This document shows, in pieces, positions 36,441 through 43,842 of a stretch of DNA of 64,000 nt. Position numbers and translations under genes: made by a program. The stretch comes from Streptomyces sp. R302. GTDB lineage: Bacteria > Actinomycetota > Actinomycetes > Streptomycetales > Streptomycetaceae. Numbering within the stretch: position 1 is the stretch's first letter; each line of letters begins with the position of its first letter. The stretch is taken from NCBI RefSeq assembly GCF_012927245.1, contig NZ_JABBGE010000001.1:186001-250000 (forward strand). Reading direction: 5' to 3'. The notes beneath the pieces are model-generated. The model had not been told where the DNA came from, made no database searches, and saw only the letters and a program-made list of their open reading frames with translations.

Positions 36441-36969
36441 GCTGTACGGAGCGCTGCTCGGTGCCCTCCTGACGATCCCGCTCCTCGCCCACCCGGCCGC
36501 CGCGGCCCAGGAGGACTTCGCCCTGAGCGAGTCCGGCGCGGAGGGATCCGTGGTGTCCTGCGAGCCGACCGCGGCCGCCGCCTGCCAGTGGGTCTTCACC
36601 GGCACCGCGACGGGTGCCGGACTCCCGTACGGGCAGGACGAGCTCGACGTCGTGGTGGAGCTCCGCACCGCCGGCGACTGGGACGCGCAGGGCTGCCAGC
36701 CGCTGGCGGAGGGCAGTACCGTGACCTTCCACCGGCGGCTCGACCACCCGGGCATCGGCTGGCGCAAGGTGCTCAGCGGCACGTACTGCACCTTCGGCGA
36801 GGACGGTCACGTCCTCGACGCGACCGCCGTCGTCGAACCGGCCTCCCGTCCCGGCCGCTACCACCGGGTGACCGGCTCCGGAACCATGACCTTCCAGGAC
36901 GGGGTCGGCAACACCCCGGGGGACACGGGCCCGTGGCAGGCGGGCGAGCAGGGCACGCTCGCCTTCTGA
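36427..36969 (+). CDS. Secreted protein of unknown function
   Basis: 180 residues beginning at GTG, with a signal peptide (MNTRPLYGALLGALLTIPLLAHPAAAA) and four cysteines in the mature part (VVSCEP, AAACQW, AQGCQP, GTYCTF). No known domain recognised; beta-rich by appearance. Its GTG starts seven bases past the right end of the tnpB element, so its own ribosome-binding site and the coupling to the upstream exporter gene have been lost to the insertion. GGAGG within the transposon hairpin (36408-36412) is 14 bases away and could partly substitute. Confidence 0.72.
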   Translation: MNTRPLYGALLGALLTIPLLAHPAAAAQEDFALSESGAEGSVVSCEPTAAAACQWVFTGTATGAGLPYGQDELDVVVELRTAGDWDAQGCQPLAEGSTVTFHRRLDHPGIGWRKVLSGTYCTFGEDGHVLDATAVVEPASRPGRYHRVTGSGTMTFQDGVGNTPGDTGPWQAGEQGTLAF

Positions 36970-37031
36970 ACGGGACGGGGCGGCGGGAAATCGTCGAACG
37001 CCCGGTCGGATCATCCGGATAGGGTGCGGCC

Positions 37032-37595
37032 ATGGATCTCGTACCCGTCGACCGCGACCCCTCCGCCCCCGGAACCGTCCTGCTCAGCGGCATCCCCGGC
37101 AGCGGCAAGTCCACCGTCGCCGCAGCCCTCGCCGCCCGCTTCGCGTGGTCCGCGCACATCGAGGTCGACGAGCTCCAGAACCTGATCGTGCGGGGCTGCC
37201 ACTGGCCCACCCCGGACGGCGACCCGGAGGCCGACCGGCAGATCTTCCTCCGGGCCCGCAACGCCGCCCTGCTCGCCGGCAGCTTCGTCACGGCCGGCTT
37301 CCTGCCGGTCGTCGACGACGTCGTCGTCCGCCGCTCCCACCTGGGCTTCTACCGCGACCAGATGGCGGCGGGCCCGCTGCACGTGGTCTTCCTCGCCCCC
37401 GGCCCCGACAAGGCCTGGGAGCGCAACAACGCCCGCCACAAGCGCCTCACCACCGACTGGTCCTTCCTCGACGAGGCCATGCGCGAGGAACTCTCCGGCG
37501 AGGGAATCTGGATCGACAACGCCGACCAGACGGTCGACGAGACGGTCGACGCGGTCCTCGCCGCCACCGGCCTGACCGCCTACACGGACGCCTAG
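37032..37595 (+). CDS. P-loop kinase-like ATPase (AAA_33 type)
   Basis: 187 residues with Walker A GIPGSGKST (20-28), a lid-region signature typical of small nucleotide/sugar/antibiotic kinases, and ERNNARHKRLTTDW near residue 135. It resembles chloramphenicol phosphotransferase-like and gluconate-kinase-like proteins, which phosphorylate a small molecule. No partner gene indicates the substrate. The 3' end abuts a hexamer array, then the convergent amide hydrolase gene. Confidence 0.8.
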   Translation: MDLVPVDRDPSAPGTVLLSGIPGSGKSTVAAALAARFAWSAHIEVDELQNLIVRGCHWPTPDGDPEADRQIFLRARNAALLAGSFVTAGFLPVVDDVVVRRSHLGFYRDQMAAGPLHVVFLAPGPDKAWERNNARHKRLTTDWSFLDEAMREELSGEGIWIDNADQTVDETVDAVLAATGLTAYTDA

Positions 37596-37637
37596 GCCGA
37601 AGCCGAAGCCGAAGCCGAAGCCGAAGCCGAAGCCGAC
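37596..37637. repeat. Hexamer array (GCCGAA) between convergent genes
   Basis: Six exact GCCGAA units and a seventh GCCGAC fill the 44-base gap between two convergent stop codons. The array is flanked by a near-identical 14-mer, GCCTACACGGACGC (37578-37591) and GCCTACGCGGACGC (37638-37651). Confidence 0.9.
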
Positions 37638-37639
37638 GC

Positions 37640-38608
37640 CTACGCGGACGCGAAGGAGAACGGCTCCGCCGGCTCGTAGCGGTCCGTCACGTCCCCGGCG
37701 AGTCCCTCCCGCGTCACGTCGAGGCGTGCCGCCCGGCCGAAGTCGACCCGGTCGAGATGGGTCCAGACGATGTCGGGGGAGTACGAGGACTCGAAGGCGT
37801 ACACGCCGTTCGTCAGATCGGCGAGGGTGCGCCAGATCGTCGCCGAGATGTTCGGCCGGGCCGGATCGGGCGTCCCGAAGGGCTGCGCCGCGTTCCGCAT
37901 CACGCTCAGCAGCGCGGCGTAGGCCCGCGCCGGGCTGTCGGCCGGCGGCAGCCGGTCCAGGTAGTACGCGGCCCGGACGAACCGGTCGGCCGCCTCCGTC
38001 GTCCCCGGCAGCGGCAGCTCGCCGCCGAACCCCTCGTACCGCTTCAGATGGTCCAACTGCTCGTCGAACGGCGGCGAGTTGGTCATCACCGTGTACGACC
38101 GGTCGTGATGGATCCGCGGCTCGCCGTCCAGGAACTCGATCACCGCCGAGTCCCCGCCCGCGTCCTCGATCGCCAGATGGACGGTGCTCCAGGTGCCCGC
38201 GTGCGCGTCGCCCTGCGGCCGGACCTGGAACGGCGCGGCCTCCATCGACGCCACCGCCTCCGCGACCGTCGCGAACCGGTCGAGCACGTACTGGGTCCAC
38301 AGCGAGACGCTCACCGCCGGCAGCTCCGGCCGCCGCTCCCCGAAGTCGGCCTCGGTCAGCCACAACAGGTGGGCGCCCAGGCCCCGTTCGTTCACCCCGT
38401 CGGTGGTGGCGGCGTCGTACGCGGTCGCGACCACGCTCCCGTACGCGGCGGACCACCGCAGCGGCGCCGGATCCCCGCCTCCGACCCCGATCCGCTCGGC
38501 GCCCCTCGGCAGCACCCACAGCGAGGTCCCGAGGCTCTGCTTCCAGTCCATGTTCCGGCCGACGACCACCGGTTGTCCGGCGGCCCGCCACAAGGCGCGT
38601 GTACACAT
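37640..38608 (-). CDS. Linear amide C-N hydrolase, choloylglycine/penicillin-acylase family (Ntn hydrolase)
   Basis: 322 residues. After removal of Met1, Cys2 is the N-terminal nucleophile; the family residues Arg18 and Asp21 (VGRNMDW), the Asn of VMTNSPPF (about 176) and the Arg of ARPNISATIWRTL (about 250) are visible. No signal peptide, so cytoplasmic. Relatives hydrolyse bile-salt, penicillin V or acyl-homoserine-lactone amides; which applies here is unknown. Monocistronic; convergent with the kinase gene. Confidence 0.88.
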   Translation of the reverse strand: MCTRALWRAAGQPVVVGRNMDWKQSLGTSLWVLPRGAERIGVGGGDPAPLRWSAAYGSVVATAYDAATTDGVNERGLGAHLLWLTEADFGERRPELPAVSVSLWTQYVLDRFATVAEAVASMEAAPFQVRPQGDAHAGTWSTVHLAIEDAGGDSAVIEFLDGEPRIHHDRSYTVMTNSPPFDEQLDHLKRYEGFGGELPLPGTTEAADRFVRAAYYLDRLPPADSPARAYAALLSVMRNAAQPFGTPDPARPNISATIWRTLADLTNGVYAFESSYSPDIVWTHLDRVDFGRAARLDVTREGLAGDVTDRYEPAEPFSFASA

Positions 38609-38728
38609 GGGGCCAGGCTATACGGGCGAAAGGCGCGAAACGGGCATCCATGGCCGGGGTGGGCGTTCCTGGTCAGGGGTGGGGGTGCCGGTGCCCGTGG
38701 CCGGGGCACGCCGTCCGCCCTTCCGCCG

Positions 38729-39775
38729 CTAGCTCCGCGGCGCCCCCGTCGAGTCCCGCACCACCAGCGCGCCCGGGACCGTCTCCGTGCCGGTCGGCGG
38801 GGCGTCCTCCGTGCCCATCGCCAGGCGGCCGGCCCGGACCCCGGACTCGTGGAGGGGGAGGTGGACGGTGGTCAGGGCGGGGACCGCGTCGATCGAGAAG
38901 GGGAGGTCGTCGAAGCCGGCGACGGAGACGTCGCCGGGGATCGACAGGCCCCGCTCCCGCAGGGCCGCGCAGACGCCGAGGGCCACCGTGTCGTTGGCGG
39001 CGACGACGGCCGTGAGCTCCGGGTCGCGGGCGAGCAGCTCCGCGACGGCCGCGTGGCCGGCGGCGCGGTCGTAGGGGCCGTGCACGGTCGGCCCCTCGGC
39101 GACGCCCGCCGCCGCGAGGGCCTCCCGGTGGCCCTCCAGGCGGTGCCGGGTGGTGGTGCGGTCGGCGGGGCCCGCGACGTATCCGATCCGCGTGTGGCCG
39201 AGGCCGAGCAGGTGCTCGGCGAGCCGGCGGCCCCCGGCGCGGTTGTCGAAGACGAGCGCGGCGAGGTGCGCGTCCCCGGGCACGGGCGGGCGCCCGCAGA
39301 GGACGACCCGGGTCCCGGCCTCCGCCATCCGGGCCAGCTTCGCCGCCGTCGCGGCCAGGTGCTCGGGGTCCTCCAGGGAGCCGCCCATGAGGATCACGGC
39401 GGCGGCCCGCTGTCGCTGGAGCAGCGTGAGGTAGGTCAGCTCGCGCTCGGGGGAGCCGCCGGTGTTGCAGACGACGGCCAGCTTCTCGCCGCCCGCCCGG
39501 CCCGAGCCGCCCTCGCCGATCGCGCTCTGCGCGGCGCTCGCCATGATCCCGAAGAAGGGGTCGGCGATGTCGTTGACCAGCACGCCGACCAGGTCGGAGG
39601 TGGCGGCGGCGAGTGAGCTCGCGGGCCCGTTCAGGACGTAGTCCAGCTCCTCCACGGCTCTGAGGACCCGCTCGCGCGTCGAGGCGGCGACCGGGTAGTT
39701 GCCGTTGAGGACGCGGGAGACGGTCGCGGGGGAGACCCGGGCGCGGGCGGCCACGTCCGCCAGGGTGACGGTCAT
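38729..39775 (-). CDS. LacI-family transcriptional regulator
   Basis: 348 residues. HTH plus hinge: VTLADVAARARVSPATVSRVLNGNYPVAASTRERVLRAVEELDYVLN. The ligand domain (about 60-340) is of the periplasmic sugar-binding fold with typical VGVLVNDIADPFFG and VVAANDTVALGVCAALRERG. It is divergent from a three-gene carbohydrate operon and two AGCGCT-centred operators lie between. Its ATG (39775) overlaps the TGA of a repeat-derived leader ORF and sits inside an 18-bp sequence duplicated at the far end of the repeat array. Confidence 0.92.
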   Translation of the reverse strand: MTVTLADVAARARVSPATVSRVLNGNYPVAASTRERVLRAVEELDYVLNGPASSLAAATSDLVGVLVNDIADPFFGIMASAAQSAIGEGGSGRAGGEKLAVVCNTGGSPERELTYLTLLQRQRAAAVILMGGSLEDPEHLAATAAKLARMAEAGTRVVLCGRPPVPGDAHLAALVFDNRAGGRRLAEHLLGLGHTRIGYVAGPADRTTTRHRLEGHREALAAAGVAEGPTVHGPYDRAAGHAAVAELLARDPELTAVVAANDTVALGVCAALRERGLSIPGDVSVAGFDDLPFSIDAVPALTTVHLPLHESGVRAGRLAMGTEDAPPTGTETVPGALVVRDSTGAPRS

Positions 39776-39921
39776 CGCGTGCGTACCTCCGACTTCGTGC
39801 GTGCCTGCGCCTTCGTGAGCGCCTGCGCCTTCATGCGTGCCTGCGCCCTCGTGAGCGTCTGCGCCTTCGTGGGTGCGTCCGACTTCGTGCGTGCCTGCGC
39901 CATCGTGCGTGCCTCCGGCAT
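39772..39921 (-). CDS. Putative 49-residue leader peptide upstream of lacI, repeat-derived
   Basis: Minus-strand ORF from the ATG at 39921, preceded by GGAGGT, composed of hexapeptide repeats of the type A-R-T-K-A-Q (MPEARTMAQARTKSDAPTKA...). Its TGA overlaps the lacI ATG as ATGA. It is basic and without hydrophobic segment. The arrangement allows translational coupling of lacI. It may be an accident of repeat expansion; no comparative support is available. Confidence 0.35.
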   Translation of the reverse strand: MPEARTMAQARTKSDAPTKAQTLTRAQARMKAQALTKAQARTKSEVRTR

Positions 39922-39936
39922 CGCGTGCGTACCTCC
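39773..39936. repeat. 18-bp tandem repeat array, eight units
   Basis: Eight imperfect 18-bp units at 39779-39922 (type GTGCGTGCCTGCGCCTTC), bracketed by an exact 18-mer, CATCGCGTGCGTACCTCC, at 39773-39790 and 39919-39936. On the minus strand this 18-mer is a ribosome-binding site plus ATG, the one at 39773-39790 being that of lacI. Unit length is a multiple of three, so both strands stay open. Confidence 0.92.
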
Positions 39937-40125
39937 AAGGCCGAAGGTGCGGGGCCCTTGTCCGGCGTGTTGTCGGCAGGCTAGCGTCATCCGCGTCAGA
40001 AAGCGCTTTCTATCGTCGCGCCGGAAGCGCTTTCTGTCCTGCCTCCGCGCATGCCCCCATGCCCGGAGGCGCCCAGCGAACGCAGTCGGACGAGGGCGCA
40101 CGCCCGCCGGGGAGAGGAACATTCC
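39937..40125. other. Promoter region between the lacI leader and the sugar operon
   Basis: Together with the repeat array this makes about 350 bases without a full-size gene. It holds the two LacI-type operators (39998-40035) and no other clear feature; the GGAGAGG at about 40111 serves the first operon gene. Confidence 0.6.
39998..40035. promoter_or_regulatory. Two LacI-type operators
   Basis: AGAAAGCGCTTTCT (39998-40011) is a perfect 14-bp palindrome with central CG, the classical LacI/GalR style. GGAAGCGCTTTCT (40023-40035) is a second, weaker copy. Centres are 24 bases apart, about 100-130 bases before the oxidoreductase start. Confidence 0.85.
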
Positions 40126-41277
40126 GTGACACGCAGGACCATCCGCATCGCCATGAACGGCGTCACCGGGCGCATGGGCTACCGCCAGCACCTCGTCCGC
40201 TCGATCCTCGCCCTGCGCGAGCAGGGCGGCCTCGACCTCGGCAACGGCGAGGTCCTCTGGCCCGAACCGGTCCTCGTCGGCCGCCGCGAGCACGCCCTGC
40301 GCGCCCTCGCCGAGAAGCACGGCCTGACCGAGTGGTCCACCGACCTCGACGCCGTCCTCGCCGACGACTCGATCGACATCTACTTCGACGCCCAGGTCAC
40401 CTCGGCCCGCGCCGGCGCCCTCGCCAAGGCCATCGAGGCCGGCAAGCACCTCTACACCGAGAAGCCCACCGCCGCCGACTTCGCCGGCGCCCTCGACCTC
40501 GCCCGCCTCGCCGCCGAGAAGGGGATCAAGCACGGCGTCGTCCAGGACAAGCTCTTCCTCCCCGGCCTGCTCAAGCTCAAGCGGCTCGTCGACGGCGGCT
40601 TCTTCGGCGAGATCCTGTCCGTGCGCGGCGAGTTCGGCTACTGGGTCTTCGAAGGAGACTGGCAGGAGGCCCAGCGCCCCAGCTGGAACTACCGCTCCGA
40701 GGACGGCGGCGGCATCGTCGTCGACATGTTCCCGCACTGGGAGTACGTCCTCCACGAGCTCTTCGGCCGGGTCACCTCCGTCTCCGCCGAGATCGCCACC
40801 CACGTGCCGCGCCGCTGGGACGAGCAGGGCAAGCCGTACGAGGCGACCGCCGACGACGCCGCCTACGGCACCTTCCGCCTGGAGGGCGGCGCCATCGCCC
40901 AGATCAACTCCTCCTGGGCGGTACGCGTCAACCGCGACGAGCTCGTCGAGTTCCAGGTCGACGGCAGCGAGGGCTCCGCCGTCGCCGGCCTGCGCAACTG
41001 CCGCGTCCAGCACCGCGGCCTCACCCCCAAGCCGGTCTGGAACCCCGACATCCCCGCCACCTACTCCTTCCGCGACCAGTGGCAGGAGGTCCCCGACAAC
41101 GCCGACTTCGACAACGGCTTCAAGGCCCAGTGGGAGCTCTTCCTCCGCCACGTCGTCCTCGACGAGCCGTACCACTGGGACCTCCTCGCCGGTGCCCGCG
41201 GCGTCCAGCTCGCCGAACTCGGCCTGAAGTCCGCCGCCGAGGGCCGCCGCCTCGATGTCCCGGAGGTCTCCCTGTGA
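40126..41277 (+). CDS. Gfo/Idh/MocA-family NAD(P)-dependent sugar/polyol oxidoreductase
   Basis: 383 residues from a GTG eight bases after GAGAGG. N-terminal Rossmann fold (RIAMNGVTGRMGYRQHLVRS) and the family motif YTEKPTA at about 108, where the lysine is catalytic. The C-terminal substrate domain contains GGGIVVDMFPHWEYVLHELFG with a conserved His. First gene of an operon with a DUF993 protein and a TIM-barrel isomerase, all joined by GTGA overlaps, facing a LacI regulator. Substrate probably a sugar, sugar acid or inositol-like polyol. Confidence 0.9.
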   Translation: MTRRTIRIAMNGVTGRMGYRQHLVRSILALREQGGLDLGNGEVLWPEPVLVGRREHALRALAEKHGLTEWSTDLDAVLADDSIDIYFDAQVTSARAGALAKAIEAGKHLYTEKPTAADFAGALDLARLAAEKGIKHGVVQDKLFLPGLLKLKRLVDGGFFGEILSVRGEFGYWVFEGDWQEAQRPSWNYRSEDGGGIVVDMFPHWEYVLHELFGRVTSVSAEIATHVPRRWDEQGKPYEATADDAAYGTFRLEGGAIAQINSSWAVRVNRDELVEFQVDGSEGSAVAGLRNCRVQHRGLTPKPVWNPDIPATYSFRDQWQEVPDNADFDNGFKAQWELFLRHVVLDEPYHWDLLAGARGVQLAELGLKSAAEGRRLDVPEVSL

Positions 41278-42440
41278 CCCTCCACCTCCCGAACCCCGGC
41301 GGCGGCACGCGCGCGTACGACCCCCGTACCGAACCGCTCGCGCCCACCGCGCCCGGACCGCTCACCTCCCGTACGGTCTTCTCCGCCGCGCACGTCGTCG
41401 CCGACCCGTACGCCGACACCACCCCCGACGGCCCCGCCGCCGTCGACTGGGACGCCACCCTCGCCTTCCGCCGCCACCTCTGGTCCCACGGCCTCGGCGT
41501 CGCGGAGGCCATGGACACCGCCCAGCGCGGCATGGGCCTCGACTGGGCGGGCGCCGCCGAACTCATCCGCCGCTCCGCCGCCGAGGCGAAGGCGGAGGGC
41601 GGCCGGATCGCCTGCGGCGTCGGCACCGACCAGCTCACCGGACCGGCCGGCCTCGCGGAGATCAGGGCCGCGTACGAGGAACAGCTCGCCGTCGTCGAGG
41701 AGTCCGGCGCCCAGGCCATCCTCATGGCCTCCCGCGCGCTGGCCGCCGCGGCCGCCGGCCCCGAGGACTACCTCGACCTCTACGGCCACCTGCTCCGGCA
41801 GGCGTCCGAGCCGGTCGTCCTGCACTGGCTGGGGCCCATGTTCGACCCGGCGCTCGACGGCTACTGGGGCTCCGCCGACCTCGACACGGCCACCGAGACC
41901 TTCCTCGACGTGATCGCCGCCCACCCCGACAAGGTCGACGGCGTCAAGATCTCCCTCCTCGACGCCGGCCGCGAGATCGCGCTCCGCCGCCGGCTCCCCG
42001 AAGGCGTCCGCTGCTACACCGGCGACGACTTCCACTACCCCGAGCTGATCGCGGGAGAGGCCCCTTCGGACGGCGGGCGCTTCAGCCACGCCCTCCTCGG
42101 CATCTTCGACCCGCTCGGCCCCCTGGCGGCGGAGGCCGTCAGGACCCTCGACACCGGCGACACGGCGGGCTTCCGCAAGCTCCTCGACCCGACGGTCGCG
42201 CTCTCCCGCCACCTCTTCGAGCCCCCGACCCGCTACTACAAGACGGGCGTCGTCCTCCTCGCCTGGCTCGCCGGCCACCAGGACCACTTCACCATGGTCG
42301 GCGGCCTCCACTCGGCCCGCTCCCTGCCCCACCTGGCCCGCGCCTACGAACTCGCCGACGGCCTCGGCCTCTTCCCGGACCCGTCCCGCGCCGAGTCCCG
42401 CATGCGGGCCCTCCTCACCGTCCACGGAGTCCCCCAGTGA
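41274..42440 (+). CDS. DUF993 protein, dihydrodipicolinate-synthase-like TIM barrel
   Basis: 388 residues starting with GTG inside the end of the previous gene. It matches the DUF993 family (PF06187) by recollection: VVLHWLGPMFDPALDGYWGSADL at about 182, DGVKISLLDAGREIALRRRLPEGVRCYTGDDFHYPELI at about 222-260. The KISLLD lysine sits where a Schiff-base lysine would in the aldolase superfamily, so a retro-aldol or dehydratase step on the product of the upstream dehydrogenase is plausible. No experimentally defined reaction is known to me. Confidence 0.85.
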   Translation: MTLHLPNPGGGTRAYDPRTEPLAPTAPGPLTSRTVFSAAHVVADPYADTTPDGPAAVDWDATLAFRRHLWSHGLGVAEAMDTAQRGMGLDWAGAAELIRRSAAEAKAEGGRIACGVGTDQLTGPAGLAEIRAAYEEQLAVVEESGAQAILMASRALAAAAAGPEDYLDLYGHLLRQASEPVVLHWLGPMFDPALDGYWGSADLDTATETFLDVIAAHPDKVDGVKISLLDAGREIALRRRLPEGVRCYTGDDFHYPELIAGEAPSDGGRFSHALLGIFDPLGPLAAEAVRTLDTGDTAGFRKLLDPTVALSRHLFEPPTRYYKTGVVLLAWLAGHQDHFTMVGGLHSARSLPHLARAYELADGLGLFPDPSRAESRMRALLTVHGVPQ

Positions 42441-43240
42441 ACCTCGACCGCTTCAGCATCAACCAGATGACGGTGAAGCAACTCCCGCTGCCGAAGCTGG
42501 TGGAGGAGTGCGTCCGCCTCGGCGTCCCCGGCATCGGCCTCTGGCGCGACCCGGTGAAGGAGTACGGCGTCGACGAGACCGCGGCCCTGATGCAGGAGGC
42601 CGGCCTGAAGGTCACCACCCTCTGCCGCGGCGGCTTCTTCACCACCGACGGCTGGGAGGCCGACAACCGCGCGGCGATCGACGAGGCGGCGGCGCTCGGC
42701 ACCGACACCCTGGTCCTCGTCTCCGGCGGCCTGCCCGCCGGCAGCCGCGACCTGCCCGGCGCACGCGCGCGTATCGCCGACGCCATCGGCACCCTCGCCC
42801 CCTACGCGGGCGAACGCGGAGTCCGGCTCGCCATCGAACCCCTCCACCCCATGTACGCCTCCGACCGCTGCGCGATCTCCACCCTCGACCAGGCCCTGGA
42901 CATCGCCGAACGCCATCCGGCCGACCAGGTCGGCGTCACCGTCGACACGTACCACCTGTGGTGGGACGAGAACGCCCCGGCGGCGGTCGAGCGCGCCGCC
43001 GCCGGAGGCCGCGTCCACTCCTTCCAGCTCGCCGACTGGACGACCCCCCTCCCGGAAGGCGTCCTCGACGGGCGGGGCCAGCTCGGCACCGGCGCGATCG
43101 ACCTCACCTGGTGGTCGGGGCTTCTGGAACGCGTCGGCTACACCGGCCCGGTGGAGGTCGAACTCTTCAACGACACGCTGTGGGCGAGGGACGGCGTGGA
43201 GGTCCTGGAGGAGACGCTGGAGGCCTTCCTCAAGGTCTGA
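42437..43240 (+). CDS. Sugar phosphate isomerase/epimerase-like TIM barrel
   Basis: 267 residues of the xylose-isomerase-like AP-endonuclease-2 superfamily. Metal ligands are expected at Glu of AIEPLHPMYA (about 137), Asp/His of VTVDTYHLWWD (about 172), His of VHSFQLADW (about 195) and Glu of PVEVELFNDTLW (about 240). Begins GTG, overlapping the DUF993 stop. Third gene of the LacI-controlled operon; probably isomerises or epimerises the keto-sugar intermediate. Its end overlaps the convergent DUF937 gene by 11 bases. Confidence 0.87.
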   Translation: MNLDRFSINQMTVKQLPLPKLVEECVRLGVPGIGLWRDPVKEYGVDETAALMQEAGLKVTTLCRGGFFTTDGWEADNRAAIDEAAALGTDTLVLVSGGLPAGSRDLPGARARIADAIGTLAPYAGERGVRLAIEPLHPMYASDRCAISTLDQALDIAERHPADQVGVTVDTYHLWWDENAPAAVERAAAGGRVHSFQLADWTTPLPEGVLDGRGQLGTGAIDLTWWSGLLERVGYTGPVEVELFNDTLWARDGVEVLEETLEAFLKV

Positions 43241-43742
43241 AGCCCGGTCCGGCCCCGTGTGCGGCGGGGCCGGGCCGCTCCTGCTTCCCGCCGCCCAGCA
43301 GGTCGCCCAGGCCGCCGGTCCTCTTCGTGGCGGCGCGTTTGGTGAGGACCGCGAGGACCACCGGGACCAGGAGGTCGACGGCGCGGGCGACGGTGGTCGG
43401 GGGGAGGCCGGTGCGTCTGGCGACGGCGTCGGCGGCGGGTCTGGCCAGCTTGGCAAGGACGCCTGCCATCAGGCCGCCGGCCGCGAGGCCGCCGAAGGTG
43501 GCGACGCCCTGGAGCGGGGGTTCCTGGGAAGCGACCTCGTCGACGGCGGCCTTGACCTCGTCCGCGCTGGCGGGCTCGGCCGCGGCCTGTCGCAGTTCGC
43601 CGGAGAGCTCCGCGACGGAGCCGCCCACCAGGTCCCGCGCGCCCGCCAGGTCGGTGCCGGCGAGCACGGCGATCTCCGCCAGACGGTCCTCGCCGAGTTC
43701 GGCCAGGACGTCGTCCCGGAAGGAAACGCTGCTTTCGCTCAT
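43230..43742 (-). CDS. DUF937 domain-containing protein
   Basis: 170 residues, predicted cytosolic. An acidic helical N-terminus (FRDDVLAELGEDRLAEIAVLAGTDLAGARDLVGGSVAELSGEL) and a Gly/Ala-rich C-terminal half with the repeated short helices and GGLGDLLGGG typical of DUF937. No function is established. The ATG at 43742 is preferred over one at 43799, which would extend into the recD2 promoter. Confidence 0.8.
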   Translation of the reverse strand: MSESSVSFRDDVLAELGEDRLAEIAVLAGTDLAGARDLVGGSVAELSGELRQAAAEPASADEVKAAVDEVASQEPPLQGVATFGGLAAGGLMAGVLAKLARPAADAVARRTGLPPTTVARAVDLLVPVVLAVLTKRAATKRTGGLGDLLGGGKQERPGPAAHGAGPGFRP

Positions 43743-43842
43743 GTCCGGAACGCTACGGTTCCGCCGCCGGTTCGGCACCCCGGCGCGGGAGTTGTCCACA
43801 GCCCCGCCAACCGTTGTCGGCGGCCTTCGCTACGGTCGGTCC

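Noticed and set aside
39779..40129. 116-residue plus-strand ORF with hydrophobic VRACAF repeats
   Set aside because: It is the complement of the 18-bp array, has no convincing ribosome-binding site and runs into the LacI operators. The minus-strand leader ORF is better supported.
40126..41277. Inositol dehydrogenase iolG
   Set aside because: Same superfamily, but placed in a separate LacI-controlled operon 16 kb from iolCBDA; the TIM-barrel partners suggest another polyol or sugar.
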